A DNA stretch of 64,000 bases from Symbiodinium natans (taxonomy: Eukaryota; Sar; Dinophyceae; Suessiales; Symbiodiniaceae). Position 1 is the stretch's first letter; each line of letters starts with the position of its first letter. Both the position numbers and the translations under genes were made by a program. Where the stretch lies: positions 694,044-758,043 of the forward strand of contig CAJNDS010002601.1 of the NCBI GenBank assembly GCA_905221605.1, read 5' to 3'. A model generated the notes under the pieces. It was not told where the DNA came from. It saw only the letters and a list, made by a program, of their open reading frames with translations, and ran no database searches. Shown here piece after piece: positions 23,401-29,600 of this stretch.

Positions 23401-23958
23401 CCCCTTCTGGCTGGCCTAGGCGCCCCACGACCTGAAAACCCAGCCGACTCAGGGTTTAGGGTTTAGGGTTTAGGGTTTAGGGTTTAGGGTTTAGGGTTTA
23501 GGGTTTAGGGTTTAGGGTTTAGGGTTTAGGGTCAGAGTCGAAAGGCAGTTGGGGGGAGCTCATACGCGATGCTGATGGCTCGTAACCTTAGACGCATGCC
23601 GCACACGATGATGGCGCGTTTAGAGGACTCCATGGGTGGATCGCGCCTGGGCACTCCGACCCTAAACCCTAAACCCTAAACCCTGAACCCGAAACCCTAA
23701 ACCCTCAACTTTCAGTGCCCTGAAAGCCCGCAATTTTTCTTTAGGGTGTATGCTAAGGGCCCTACGTAGCCCGACTTATAAACCCCAAACCTCCCTCCCT
23801 AAACCCTAACCCCTAAACCCCAAAACCCTAAACTCTAAACCCTAAACCCCAAACCCTAAACCCTAAACCCCAAACCCTAAATCCGAAACCCTCCCTCCCC
23901 CTGCTGTCCCCAACGACGATCAGCTGCGAGTCGGCTTCGTTCGGCCGCCTGCGTTCAC
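924..23958 (-). CDS. Ser/Thr protein phosphatase, PPP family (PP5/PPEF-like), 17 exons called, 5' part unresolved
   Basis: Metal-dependent phosphoserine/phosphothreonine hydrolase. Exons, high to low: 23958-23909, 23226-23182, 23109-23044, 22558-22536, 22318-22261, 22027-21962, 19833-19762, 19066-19039, 18096-18053, 16994-16923, 16362-16316, 4194-4125, 3911-3872, 3152-3105, 2106-2047, 1608-1561, 1008-924. All join in phase. Catalytic and metal residues of the PPP family are all present: D and H of GDLHG, D and R of GDVCDRG, N and H of RGNHE, H of HGGLS, R of NPRG, H of RSHQ, Y of SASNYCG. WADP and FGPDVT are also present. Oddities: VDRG is CDRG; the second block is split into 23-72-nt exons; a copia element lies in the intron 16315-4195. 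The 5' end and the true 3' end (perhaps outside the window) are unknown. The last two exons are weaker. Branch assignment within PPP is by eye. Confidence 0.88.
1561..1608 (-). CDS. Possible phosphatase exon 16 (DVSQGNMEVVRHMAA)
   Basis: Open and in phase with exon 15 (phase 1 to 1). No family match; supported only by phase, AG acceptor and GC donor. Confidence 0.5.
1672..1767. mobile_element. MITE-like element, GATGTTCCCCC family, copy 1
   Basis: Terminal inverted repeat GTGTTCCCCCTT … GGGGGAACAT. About 100 bp, non-coding, in the intron between phosphatase exons 15 and 16. Confidence 0.65.
2047..2106 (-). CDS. Phosphatase exon 15 (NQGAVLIIKQEGTKLSL…)
   Basis: Last beta-strand of the PPP core (GN-x-GA-x-x-x-x). 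Acceptor GAG|G. Three overlapping GT donors would end it at 2047, 2051 or 2055; 2047 fits the next exon. Confidence 0.88.
2664..2764. mobile_element. MITE-like element, GATGTTCCCCC family, copy 2
   Basis: Near-perfect 17-bp inverted termini TTGGGATGTTCCCCCT. The internal ACCCCCTATTATAATCCC is shared with the 18391 copy. In the intron between exons 14 and 15. Confidence 0.8.
3105..3152 (-). CDS. Phosphatase exon 14 (KLYTVFSASNYCGLT)
   Basis: VFSASNYCG is the PPP C-terminal catalytic-domain motif, including the active-site Tyr. Phase 1 to 1; acceptor CAG|G, donor GC. Confidence 0.95.
3380..3493. mobile_element. MITE-like inverted-repeat element (TTTCCGAAAATGGGG)
   Basis: GTTTCCGAAAATGGGG pairs with CCCTATTTTGGGAAAC; the outer CATATGG/CCACATG also pair roughly. 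In the intron between exons 13 and 14. Confidence 0.6.
3872..3911 (-). CDS. Phosphatase exon 13 (VPPNNDGFYSHHG)
   Basis: Corresponds to the xxxxGYxxxHGG loop between RSH and VFSA. Phase 0 to 1; acceptor GAG|G, donor GC. Confidence 0.88.
4125..4194 (-). CDS. Phosphatase exon 12 (FGPDVTERFLQE…VVVRSHQ)
   Basis: FGPDVT and RSHQ are hallmark PPP motifs; the His is a metal ligand. Phase 2 to 0; acceptor AAG|G, donor GC. Lies 366 bp beyond the copia target duplication. Confidence 0.95.
4560..4564. other. Target-site duplication, left copy (GATAT)
   Basis: Matches 16038-16042 exactly, immediately outside the LTRs. Confidence 0.85.
4565..4943 (+). repeat. 5' LTR of the copia element (379 bp)
   Basis: Starts TGTTAAAGG and ends ATCTACG. 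It lacks the common terminal CA if the 5-bp duplication is placed as called. No base difference from the 3' LTR was seen. It should hold the promoter; no clear TATA box was identified. Confidence 0.95.
4944..4958 (+). promoter_or_regulatory. Candidate primer-binding site
   Basis: GGTTATGAGCGCC directly follows the LTR and resembles the initiator-Met tRNA complement used by many copia elements, with mismatches. The first internal ATG (4948) lies inside it. Confidence 0.4.
4948..15486 (+). CDS. Copia Gag-Pol polyprotein (about 3,512 aa) with extra domains
   Basis: Start chosen at 4948, the first ATG inside the internal region; the frame is open upstream into the LTR from 4792. Residues, roughly: coiled coil 243-284; QV-T/P-GA repeats 346-547; Gag core 640-860; CCCH finger 919-939; CCHC knuckle 953-966; protease DSG at 1099; integrase HHCC 1572-1587 and catalytic D1611, D1802, E1836; HxD…H oxygenase-like segment 2029-2160; PLEHVPGV repeats 2223-2524; reverse transcriptase with D2752 and YVDD 2847-2850; RNase H acidic residues 3020, 3059, 3094, 3142; membrane helix 3258-3283; Cys/His tail 3485-3505. 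Copia polyproteins are usually about 1,300-1,500 aa, so this is more than twice normal. No stop or frameshift interrupts it. The polyprotein is expected to be cut by its own protease to make virus-like particles, reverse transcribe and integrate. Confidence 0.95.
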   Translation: MSAQSVTGAGSRPLLNGNGHQPRSTEGYGATMAGQATESSMVSGRGLDGQVWQTAGHGGSYTPDSARRGLGSQDRPTAELGGSDSPDSAQRGATGMGLSTSRSSSTAALGHGAQVATDSDESEQATPNFGAEVGALDGTPAADDRATQDVVAELWTTIQAMRQQLAGGTEPSTGSAAGSAFLTAGSRPPSPTDGNAGVASGDSLLDPVVANRLLQMPQEAPLLYGAMSEGAHLSHSASSDSTTEVIQAEVRRQMQLLQHEHNAQLNALAEENLALRRELMGQRAQNQDTGPGQGWGWVKGVLGLGSQASSSSFVPTMPRPRPSIPIPNPQNLISYFKAPSKPVSPQVPGAGAQVPGAEAQVQGVSGQVTQRAAAQVTGQATGAAAQVTGAFPQVPGAAAQVTGQVTGAAAQVTGAFPQVPGAAAQVTGQVTGASAQVTGQVTGASAQVTGASAQVTGAAAQVTGALTGALSPGVAAQVAGALPQVPGAAAQVTGVAAQVTGALPQVPGAAAVAAQVTGALPQVPGAAAQVTGAFPQVAGAAAQVPGAHQASAPSHIPPTQCSLGPSSGHQGCNWHQPPTQQSPANTTPANSSGTPLPTGADGLSLDVLQQLVAALTSQGRTASGPETVKPGISALPKMPTPSGTSALTFADWLHAIGPAMADLSDSSEELWSCLKQETEAWYALYLATDPLSRLSLRTDPSPALMSSKWNRTRTRMESMILEASPSEVKEEISAARIAGIFPVMCRLYVIFGPGSLQEREEGLRRLTNPQAAKSPKEAVAELRSWRRWCSRFVSLGGTLPDPSILLKALNTITAKPLQDFPEIQFRISLTRASLQVDVLPTSAKVDQLHQHLLSELEVVSRLKSGDACKAQAIDTPGTSAPQKPPKLDPSKDKPKPEPKAVAVPKGGAGDEVPASSEDCRAFLRGGQGCRYGGKCRRPHNWASIPKDRRANLCINCGGEGHRADGCARPKRDKPGDSSSAPSPAKKPPNPPKPKGNLPDAQQVQGLVTGAAKLLEALGSTPKAPPPARDTTLPTQAGAAQAQAVPIAGTPVLSLDALQEQLASLQNQLAQGSQAQAKVVAEVASLDHQTAEVSDRALLDSGATHAVSATCNGPTFPCEVALAGDQVQVWRKNACGTLNPPSTEGSRPQTLLPLGQLVGRLGCKVSWCRRKGLRLNHPKRGPLQTFLSAKGCPELPETMAQELIRELEDQQTSEFQSTVARTIGAIQANAGGSSSQALVEYVREGSISRATAALLVCPALRGFEQAQVLELAQAVSSGDADGWRLLKDLPYTRRLRKRLFKNQWWVNFGPKVSRSLSDAIAHRGYCVLEASELVGKAELIPVLLWACATGRFAGSMCWGGASPVPLSESQELWSRWFWAVASVFQGVCLPFLVEGVAHQDQRTREFARWGQAWTVQFSETRVAATNLDLRHVDSRVLHDLQGTACLETEIQRALCGEGPSLPYLAAASALPDASTPGPVPDVEAIGIEEAGSGAQPGDLDSFGEEFLRDLEALIDKDVGQDVPGEPPEDPKNLSLPMSMQDLRAAEPDPNDLSEKDKSKVAMSPKERASWRRHITAGHLPYRRDCLACTMGAGLGIQHRRVRFKDSFSMSWDISGPFREVGKTGKHSGFRYLFVAGVRVPTCLFRDAATSAPGPSANKPDPGSPTLQSSTPGQVAAPAQSPQQGELDWNSDYSPTEGGEIDPDILFSELEPPAVEEEESLPEHLPPIEAPAPKVESVLDEGPSMSDDEIDKMVASLRHPVDQVLLRFAVPLRNRQSKSLLSAIQYVVTETNRLGIPIKICHSDKEGQSEEIQSWLRQNCIVPSNTQGADAKSNGLAERLVSWFKARMRLHLTAGKVPVQFWPYAAQFASQDHLDGLLDRRPPQLTFGRQVLFRAKAMTNEAKKVFSTWEWGRYLGRSMISAEGHHILKDSTGAVITSRSVRAGLVDVDDELLEPLVAEDPKPVVMPVPPHRLREKTYVAKVAEQELMAEEQASKLLRSGNITPQAVSRMLQHLVQEPAADMKRRGHSSGHWYLGGFRRGPFSGITKATNGLPQVLQVLNQFLLGKARAKGVPDFRWVSVGLFANPEVPVHRDFHNEGSNFGLVIPGITNLWTEEALNSSSVPAGQLAPRQATAPGYLTPLKPGLQFNPKTPHAVVRTPEWVVVGYTPNGFSVDVERDRLQALGFRVPDATRGRIPQAAVVSPPLVPGPKVQDDQVPASGVPTAFPSVAAQGIRPLEPVPGVLGEAGASPSVAARGVGPLEHVPGVPGEAGASPSVAAQGIRPLEHVPGVPGALGLPTGAFPPVAAQGIRPLEHVPGVPGEIGASPSVAAQGIRPLEPVPGVLGETGASPSVAARGVPLEHVPGVPGEAGASPSVAAQSIRPLEHVPGVPGALGLPTGAFSPVAAQGVGPLEHVLGVPGEIGASPSVAAQGIRPLEPVPGVLGEAGASPSVAARGVGPLEHVPGVPGEAGASLSVAAQGIRPLEHVPGVPGALGLPTGAFPPVAAQGVGPLEHVPGVPGEAGLPAAVTPAISTSLRSPAEGPPASNTTTISEPSTGSNASLPNLQAISEKKGEVIPAAQACPAWLPRLSATRADPSPRITSGPSQLKSVEPAVIENIEAHLADLDANGRKLEITHTASPKEARQHLEKWKESMEEELNGQLASGCLTRRDGEEARQLLKRPDAEVLSSLNVWTVKPPKPNSNKMYRRKVRTVACGNQSEVTSEVNTYASGARAEYVRLALSLAANNGWDAFTTDISQAFLLAPKPEQRTILLRPTREHVSLGLASPTELWEVNRAVYGLRESPKWWSTYRDSCLRTAAWDNYHLEATSCDSMWTVKDDKGATCGIVVTYVDDFLILGNRAMASGFRSHLSSEFGWASSELEGCEQPGDSLKFLGMEIERLPQGYRVHQRPYIEQLLSAYDVGHPVRTPLPRIQEEPDVVPSSPESLKQAQKVLGELLWISQRSRPDVSFSVSLLASWVHRNAQEVIKLALRVLSYVATTKEECLHFERQSSRGEPPLVCYTDASFSPYGGRSVSGLAIVVQGCLVSWRANKQAFVVLSSSEAELVSATEGVVQAQSLMPLLQELGTTCKQVALRVDNTSAIHLLHGRGANRTRHLRVRAAYVSELIESGEVAVEHQPGKEQLADAFTKILPSPRLCFLKQLLKLRSENPGPDLGEDTVDEDTFADEAPSPQIASADVARDLSSPRSVASPSVLASVSRWLTGLVTFCQATSCAGERALTVAPGVEEEAAEGVPLGIRVDFTLATYLGLLIVLLVALCCWEGVHRCSRPQPLTAQAKAVRHQTRKSKKIEEKVQEAVAREIQGLRHRGAAQTSSGAPASPESESASTLEQSAPSSQLSSSAGRSAEVPALTFGPVVQPISSDSQPPSSTSLPFSKSRAAPASSARSSHQASPHLSERVPTMVNPMSAVNPGPSKGSHVRPPTLVDQEVQTVHSGDLAIPLSALNRGIPTGSIMTTMQRGGVVHLYDDCSSLGVPAYRQTRTFCRTCLHRVGLGNP
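5983..6590 (+). repeat. In-frame GC-rich tandem repeat in Gag (AQVTGA / PQVPGA)
   Basis: Units of 12-36 bp encode alternating AQVTGA, GQVTGA and PQVPGA. The same DNA is open in other frames and on the other strand, which creates shadow ORFs. Probably a flexible linker. Confidence 0.9.
11617..12508 (+). repeat. Twelve-unit tandem repeat between IN and RT (VAAQGIRPLEHVPGVPG)
   Basis: Units are 24 residues, every fourth-type unit 28 (adds ALGLPTGAF). The order of variants repeats three times with a period near 300 bp, a higher-order repeat. No homology recognised. Confidence 0.92.
15650..15658 (+). promoter_or_regulatory. Polypurine tract of the copia element
   Basis: AAGGAGGAG abuts the TG of the 3' LTR, the standard position for plus-strand priming. 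Confidence 0.75.
15659..16037 (+). repeat. 3' LTR of the copia element
   Basis: Same length and sequence as the 5' LTR by direct reading. Confidence 0.95.
16038..16042. other. Target-site duplication, right copy (GATAT)
   Basis: Pairs with 4560-4564. Confidence 0.85.
16316..16362 (-). CDS. Phosphatase exon 11 (EYPGSTQNPRGPGLS)
   Basis: Contains NPRG, with the substrate-phosphate Arg. Phase 0 to 2. It is the last exon before the copia insertion in its 12.1-kb downstream intron. Confidence 0.85.
16923..16994 (-). CDS. Phosphatase exon 10 (…AADLAFIDAIWADPQ)
   Basis: Twenty-four codons ending in WADPQ, the LLWSDPQ motif of PPP enzymes. Acceptor GAG|G, donor GTGAGG. Confidence 0.92.
17340..17580. 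repeat. Two adjacent short tandem duplications
   Basis: TGCCCAAAA…GGTATTTACAGCG occurs twice (about 33 bp apart), then AAACATGCTGTCCCAA-type sequence occurs twice (about 43 bp apart). No gene seen from 17120 to 17700. Confidence 0.65.
18053..18096 (-). CDS. Phosphatase exon 9 (DTVRASMFQVRGLK)
   Basis: Corresponds to the TLDDIRKI-type helix after HGGL. Phase 1 to 0; acceptor CAG|G, donor GT. Identified by position and phase more than by identity. Confidence 0.7.
18391..18508. mobile_element. MITE-like element, GATGTTCCCCC family, copy 3
   Basis: GAGATGTTCCCCCTT … ACGGAACATCCC. Shares TACTAACAGTCCT and ACCCCCTATTATAATCCC with the 2664 copy. In the intron between phosphatase exons 8 and 9. Confidence 0.7.
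19039..19066 (-). CDS. Phosphatase exon 8, 28 nt (IFVVHGGLS)
   Basis: Carries the metal-ligand His of HGGL. Follows exon 7 in phase 0 and ends in phase 1 at a GT donor (C|GTGGGG). Confidence 0.92.
19191..19250. repeat. C-run then A-run then AAT microsatellite
   Basis: About 14 C, then about 19 A, then AAAAT/AAT repeats. Mirrors the T-run/G-run junction at 3989-4025. Confidence 0.8.
19476..19601. mobile_element. MITE-like element with perfect 18-bp inverted termini
   Basis: CTACAGGGTGGGGCCCCC at the left is the exact reverse complement of the right end. Inside are repeated CTTATAAC steps. In the intron between exons 7 and 8. Confidence 0.75.
19762..19833 (-). CDS. Phosphatase exon 7 (IYEKFGRIFARLPLASVIDN)
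   Basis: Matches the F-x-x-x-F-x-x-LPLA-x-x-I-x segment before HGGL. Donor GC. An alternative acceptor would start the exon at 19824, also in phase. Confidence 0.9.
20390..20645. repeat. G28 tract and C-rich low-complexity block
   Basis: A run of G at 20390-20417 is followed, after about 100 bp, by C-rich sequence with spaced A (20514-20645). ORFs here encode only Gly/Trp or Pro runs. Confidence 0.85.
20959..21120. repeat. Direct duplication of about 75-80 bp
   Basis: 20959-21037 and 21049-21120 share TTTTCCGTT…AGGAATA…TTCAGAGGGCTTT…TTAAGGGCC with small indels. Non-coding. Confidence 0.8.
21127..21214. mobile_element. MITE-like element, CTTGGAGGTT family, copy 1
   Basis: GTGGAGGTTCATGGGTACTT … GAGTACAGCTAACCTCCAAG. 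Same termini as at 33459 and 27480. In the intron between exons 6 and 7. Confidence 0.6.
21962..22027 (-). CDS. Phosphatase exon 6 (DRLLNMDYNCGGFYDEV…)
   Basis: Twenty-two codons. Matches the NHE-D-x-x-x-N-x-x-Y-GF-x-x-EV segment of PPP enzymes. Acceptor CAG|G, donor GT. Confidence 0.9.
22261..22318 (-). CDS. Phosphatase exon 5 (…WPQSMYIHRGNHE)
   Basis: Contains RGNHE, the Asn metal ligand and catalytic His. Ends at a GA donor (GAG|GACGCC). A GC donor three bases later would add one Asp. Confidence 0.92.
22536..22558 (-). CDS. Phosphatase exon 4, 23-nt microexon (ATEIWAL)
   Basis: Supplies the x-E-x helix that follows DRG in PPP enzymes. The length exactly restores the PP5 spacing between DRG and the next exon. 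Phase 0 to 2; acceptor AAG|G, donor GC. Confidence 0.75.
22640..22762. mobile_element. MITE-like element with CATGAAGTAGGGTTTAT termini
   Basis: About 20-bp imperfect inverted repeats. In the intron between phosphatase exons 3 and 4. Confidence 0.6.
23044..23109 (-). CDS. Phosphatase exon 3 (GVPSPTN…NGDVCDRGEN)
   Basis: Twenty-two codons, phase 0 to 0. Matches the PP5/PPEF pattern G-x-PS-x-x-N-x-x-L-x-NGD-x-x-DRG. The usual V before DRG is Cys. Acceptor CAG|G, donor GC. Confidence 0.92.
23182..23226 (-). CDS. Phosphatase exon 2 (DLHGQ…WIFFK)
   Basis: Fifteen codons, phase 0 to 0. Holds D and H of the GDLHG metal-binding motif once joined to the preceding G. Acceptor AAG|G, donor GC. Confidence 0.9.
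23909..23958 (-). CDS. Phosphatase exon 1 of the called set (…ADSQLIVVG)
   Basis: Minus-strand reading ends in SQLIVVG, the strand before GDxHG. The donor is GA (GGG|GACAGC), which joins in phase 0 to DLHGQ of the next exon. The acceptor is 23949-23950 or 23959-23960, so the exon starts at 23948 or 23958. Confidence 0.7.
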
Positions 23959-26669
23959 CTGTCCGCCTTGGGCGCATTCTTTATACTTTATAGGGTCCTT
24001 CAGGGTTTAGGGTTTAGGGTTTAGGGTTTAGGGTTTAGGGTTTAGGGTTTAGGGTTTAGGGTTTAGGGCAACGCAAGGTTCCCAAGTACTCCCCACTACT
24101 CCCACGTGGCTCCCTAATACCTATACCCCCATGAACCCCGCGCTGAAGGACCCTAAAACAATTTTGTTGCGGACGCGCGTCAGCCCAATCCCATTAGGGA
24201 CTCTTTTTGGAGCGTGATGTGCCTTAAGAAAATCTACCCCTTCGCCTTAAGTGTTGGGTTCATTCAGTATCTTCGTATCTTACTTGTTTTGTACCTGTTT
24301 TGAAGTTAACCTACTTGCTGAGTACCCTGGGCCAGAAAGGTTGACCTTTCAACTAGGGTAGGATTGTGTAGACCCCAAAAAGGTTTATGCTAACCTGCTC
24401 AGCTACAAAGTTGAGGTACGGACTCATGCCTCAAAACTTCGGGCTTGTAGTTTGGGGCGCGAGGGGGGAGAGGGGGGGAGGGCGGGGAGGGGGGGGAAGG
24501 GGGGCAGGGGGGGGTTGGTGGTTTAGGGTTTAGGGTTTGGGGTGCAGGGCTAAGGGTTTTGGGGCCTTAGGGTTTGAGAAGAGGGGTTTGGGGTGTAGGA
24601 GGGCGTGAATAATAAGCAAGGTGATGGACAACAAGGGTTTTAGAAAGTTTTAGATCTAACTGGGGGATTTGTCACAAACCCTCCCCACAAACCCTTTGAG
24701 AAGACGTCTGGTATAGGCTACATGCCCTTGACAACTGGATTTAGGTTTTGTTGGGTGCCCTTAAACCCGAAGCGCCTAGCCCTAACCCCTAAACCCTACA
24801 CGCTGCACCCTAAACCCTTAATCTTAAAGCCTAGTCTGCTTACATTAACCTAGAACCCCAAACTGGAGGTTAAGCAAGCTTGCCACATGTAGTGCAGACA
24901 GGTCGGGCTTAGGGCTTAGGGTTTGGGATGCAAGAATTAGGGGTTAGGGTTTAGGGTTTATAGGGTTTATCGTGTTTACAGGGCCCAGGGTGCAGGGTTT
25001 AGTTCACAGGTAACATGGTTTCGGCTTTATTGGAGGAGACGCTCAGCTGCCCTCAAACCTACAAGATTCAACCGCAAGGCTTATAGGCTTAGGGTGAAAG
25101 GCTTCGGGTTTAGGGTTTGAGTTTAGGACCCAGGCTTTGGGTTAGGGTTTAGGGTTTAGGGTTTGGGGTTTGGGGTTTGGGGTTTAGGGTTTAGGGTTTA
25201 GGGTTTAGGGTTTAGGGTTTAGGGTTTAGGGTACCTAAACCCTAAACGCTCAGTGCGAGGCAAGACCACGTGGTGAACTGGGCCTGCCTTGTCCTGCAGA
25301 GTGCTCGGAAATGCTCAAAACTGCAAGCCCTAAATACCAGAGTCCAAGCCCTGAAACCACCCTAAACCCTAAACCTTTGTCAGCCCTAAACCCTGAAGCC
25401 CGAAGCCCTAATCCCTACCTAAACCCTAAACCCTAAACCCTAAACCCTAGACCCTAGACCCTAGACCCTAAACCCTAACCTCTGGCAATTTCAATACTGG
25501 CTTGCCTCAGGCCATACTGGCAGGCAGTTTCGCCTCGCGGATTGCCTGAATATGAATTTCGCACCTGCCCCCTGGCAAAGATGGTAAAGAAAAGACGTAC
25601 CCATTGGAACTTGACAGCCGTCTGCAAGAATCCTGGCCAATTTTCGGTTTAGGGTTAGGGTTTAGGGTTTAGGGTTAGGGTTTAGGGTTTAGGGTTTAGG
25701 GTTTAGGGTTTAGGGTTTAGGGTTTAGGGTTTAGGGTTTAGGGTTTAGGGTTTAGGGTTTAGGGTTTAGGGTTTAGGGTTTAGGGTTTAGGGTTTCGCTG
25801 CGACGATGCTTGCGAAGCAAATATTTCAGCAAGCCCACACCTCAGCAAGGTTCCGGCATTCTCCGCTCCAAGCCCGCTGGGCATACTACCGTATAGTAAT
25901 ACGCGGCGAGGACATCTACATGAAAGGCGGAATCCGCCAGATCCTAAACCCCAAACCCCAAAGCCTCAACTATAAAGCCCTAACATGCCAAAGCCCTGAA
26001 AACCGAAACTATAAATCTCAAAAATAACCCAAACCACAAACCCGAAAATATAAGGCCCTAAAGCCCTAAGTTAGAATATCCAAACCCCAAACCCTATAAA
26101 GCTCTAAAACCCCAAAACCCAAAACCCAAACCTAAAACCCAAAACCCAAAACCCTGAACCCTGAACCCTAAACCCTAAACCCTAAACCCCAAACCCCAAA
26201 CCCGGAAAGCCCGACTGAGCTCAAACGGCAGGTGCAGCTCAAGCTCCACCCCGCCGTCTCAGGGTTTAGGGTTTAGGGTTTAGGGTTTAGGGTTTAGGGT
26301 TTAGGGTTCAGGGTTTAGGGTTTTGGGTTTTTTGGGCTGAACTTTCCAGCTTTCAAGTTACCTCTTGGGATGCAGGCCGCAGCGAATTTGCCGACAAAAG
26401 GGCTTAGGGTTTAGGGTTTAGGGTTTAGGGTTTAGGGTTTAGGGTTTAGGGTTGAACCCGAAAACCCAACAAACCCTCAACCCAAAACCCCCAAGCCCAA
26501 CAGGGGAAGCGCGTGGCACCCCCCGGGATTCCTAGCTTAAACCCTAAACCCTAAACCCTAACCCAACCCCAAACCCCAAACATTAAACCCTAAACCCTGA
26601 ACCCCAAACCGCAAACCCTAAACCCTAAACCCTGAACCCTGAACCCGAAACCCTGAACCCCAAGCAAAC

Positions 26670-29600
26670 CTCTGAGGCACCCACTCTGCCCTCTAATATC
26701 TTCTCCGCGTCATCCAGGAGCCTCTCGGCATGGTAGAACTAAATCTAAACCCTTGAACCCTAAACCCTTGAACCCTAAACCCTGAACCGGTGAACCATGA
26801 ACCCGAAAGAGCGTGTGGCCATGAGGAAGGTCCAGGGCCGCTGGTGGCGCGCTGTTGGATTCAGGTTTTGGGGTTGGAGTTCTGGGTTGTGGGATTTCGG
26901 GCTAAGGCTTGAGGTCGAGGCTTGTGGGGTTGGGAGTTCAGTTGTGGGGATTTGGGCTTCTAAACCCTGAACCCTAAACCCCGTAAACCCCATAAACCCT
27001 CGAGTTTTGGGGAGGAGTCTACCCGGTCTACCCCCTCTGCGGAAGCCACCCTTAAGCACCAAACCCTCAAACCCTGCACCCTGAACCCCCCAAACCCAAA
27101 ACTCAAAACCCAAAACACCCAAACCCCAAACCCCAAGCCCCAAACCCTAAACCGAAACCCTAAACTAAACCGAATCTTGCAGGGCCAGCCTGCAAAGGTA
27201 GCGCGCAGGCAGGGGGACCTCGGCGGCGAAGGCAGCGTAAGGCTTCGTGAATAGGGTTACTTGGCTTAGGGTTGAGGGTTAGAGTTTAGGGTTTAGGGCT
27301 GCGGGTTTAGGGTTATGGTACTTATGAGCCACGTAGAACGTTATTAGCCACGTAGAACTGTACTTAGACCGGAACGTATAGCCTTATTAGGGCACTTAAG
27401 GGGCCTAGAAGTGGGATCTAAGTGGGATATGAGTACAGTTACAATTAATTGGTCAATAAGTACCATGAACCTCCAAGTAAGAATCCCAAGCTTTCTTGCT
27501 TCTAGGCCACCAAAAATCCCAACAGGGGCTTTGTTGCAACAACAACCTTCCAAAGGTAGGCTCTGGGAATATGTGTTTTGATGGTTAGGGTTTAGCCTAG
27601 GCCTTGTTCCACCCTCCCTCTGAGACTGGGACGTTGCGGTTGTGCTGGAAGTAGTGTACCAGCCCCATCGCCTCATCTTGGACGTGATTAGGTTTAGGGT
27701 TTAGGGTTTAGGGTTTAGGGTTTAGGGTTTAGGGTTTAGGGTTTAGGGTTTAGGGTTTAGGGTTTAGGGTTTAGGGTTTAGGTTTAGGGTTCCGTGATGT
27801 GAACAAAGTTCGTGCCCAAAAAGTAGGAAACCACAGGGGTTATGGCTTCGGATTCATCAGTCAAACAAGTCCTCGCCGCGCATGGGGCCTAAACCCTAAA
27901 CCCTAAACCCTAAACCCTTAACCCTAAACCCTAAACCCTAAACCCTAAACCCTAAACCCTAACCCTAAACCCTAAACCCTAAACCGGCTTCGGCTCCACT
28001 GTCACGATTTTGGTGGTTGCGCGCCCGGCGTGGGAATGTTTAAGACATAGGAGACATGGGGTTTCCGAAGATCGGGTGTAGTGCTTAGGGCTGCCTGCCT
28101 CTTCAGGAGGTTCCCCTAAACTTTAAGGAGGTTTAGGGTTTAGGGTTTAGGGTTTAGGGTTTAGGGTATAGGGTTTAGGGTTTAGGGTTTAAGGACCATC
28201 GTATTTCGGGGCATAGTTGGTGGGGCCCTATCCAGATGGGCTTCTGGGTTTGAGGGTTCAGGGCTTGGGGTCGATTTTTCAACGGGCTTGAGTGGAGTTT
28301 TGGGTTTTGGGTTTAGGGTCTTTAGGGTCTTTAGGGTCGTTAGGGTCTTTAGGGTCTTTAGGGTCTTTAGGGTCTTTAGGGTCTTTAGGGTCTTTAATTA
28401 GGGTCTTTAGGGTCTTTATGGTCTTTAGGGTCTTTAGGGTCTTTAGGGTCTTTATGGTCTTTAGGGTCTTTAGGGTCTTTAGGGTCTTTAGGGTCTTTAG
28501 GGTCGTTAGGGTCTTTAGGGTCTTTAGGGTCTTTAGGGTCGTTAGGGTCTTTAGGGTCTTTAGGGTCTTTAGGGTTTTTTGGGTTTAGGGTTTAGGTATG
28601 GGGTAAAGAGCTCGTGCAGGAGGTCCATGGATACGGTGGCCAGGCAGTGCGACGCGACCACTGCAGAGGGCTTCCTCCAACAGCCCTTGCCCGAAGGCCT
28701 AAGGCGAAGCTGGGAGTTCGCTTGCGATGCCAGCTCTTTGCACCGAGGACATGCCTTCCCCGCGGGCCAGCAGCATGTGGGCAGCCTCAGGTGGGCGCTT
28801 GGTTAGGCCCAAACCATAGAGCCTTCTCGCAAAAGGCTGCATTGAAGCCAGTATTGCTTCAAAAACCTGGAGTTAAATGAAGCACATGCTCTGCTGAACA
28901 AACTCCTGCGTGCTGCTCTTGTCTGTAGATCTGGACCCCTTTTCCTGAACGCTTCTGAACCTAACATATCATTCCTATACCCCAAGCCGAAACTACAGAT
29001 ACATTGCTCACAGGCTTGGGGATTTTGCCTTCGGGTGTCGGTGCGGCAGCCTTGCCTCAAAACCCCGCCCAAAAACTTGACGGTCCTTGAGCCCAAAAAG
29101 CCGTACAGTAAGAGTCCTTCAACCCGAATCCCTAGCCCTAAACCCTAAACCCCAAACCGTAAAGGACCCTAAGTGGCCCCAAACTCTAAACCGTAAACCC
29201 TCAACCCGAAACCCCAAACCCTAAGGCTTGGCATCCCCCCGAGACGTGTTCAGCCCAGAAGCAAAGTTCAGTGTGATGGGCACGTCCGGCGGCTCCAGTT
29301 GGGGTCCCCGGTAGTCTGGCCTGTGGCAAAGATTAGGCGACTTTGACTAGGATTTGCTTACAAGAAACCTCCCAAAAAATGAAAGAGAATCATCCTTATA
29401 TTGCCCTTCTAAGGAAGAATAACTTTAATTTTTTTTGGGGGGGGTTGATATTGCCCTGATTATAAGGAAGAAGATGTTTTACTTTTTTTGGGGGGGTTGG
29501 GGGGGGGGGTTCTTAAGTGAAGCCACAGAATCCCATGTCTCGAGGCCCGCCTAGGTTGGAAACCCTCACAGGCTCTATCCCGTACACCCAAACCCCGAAC

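Noticed and set aside
23598-23627. Alternative exon SSKRAIIVCG before DLHGQ
   Set aside because: It fits the protein pattern (IIVCG|DLHG) but has no GT, GC or GA donor in the needed phase. The island ending at 23909 (QLIVVG, GA donor) joins cleanly.
28292-28588. 98-aa ORF (SLGSLGSLGS, then VFRVFRVF)
   Set aside because: Pure translation of the 10-bp TTAGGGTCTT array.
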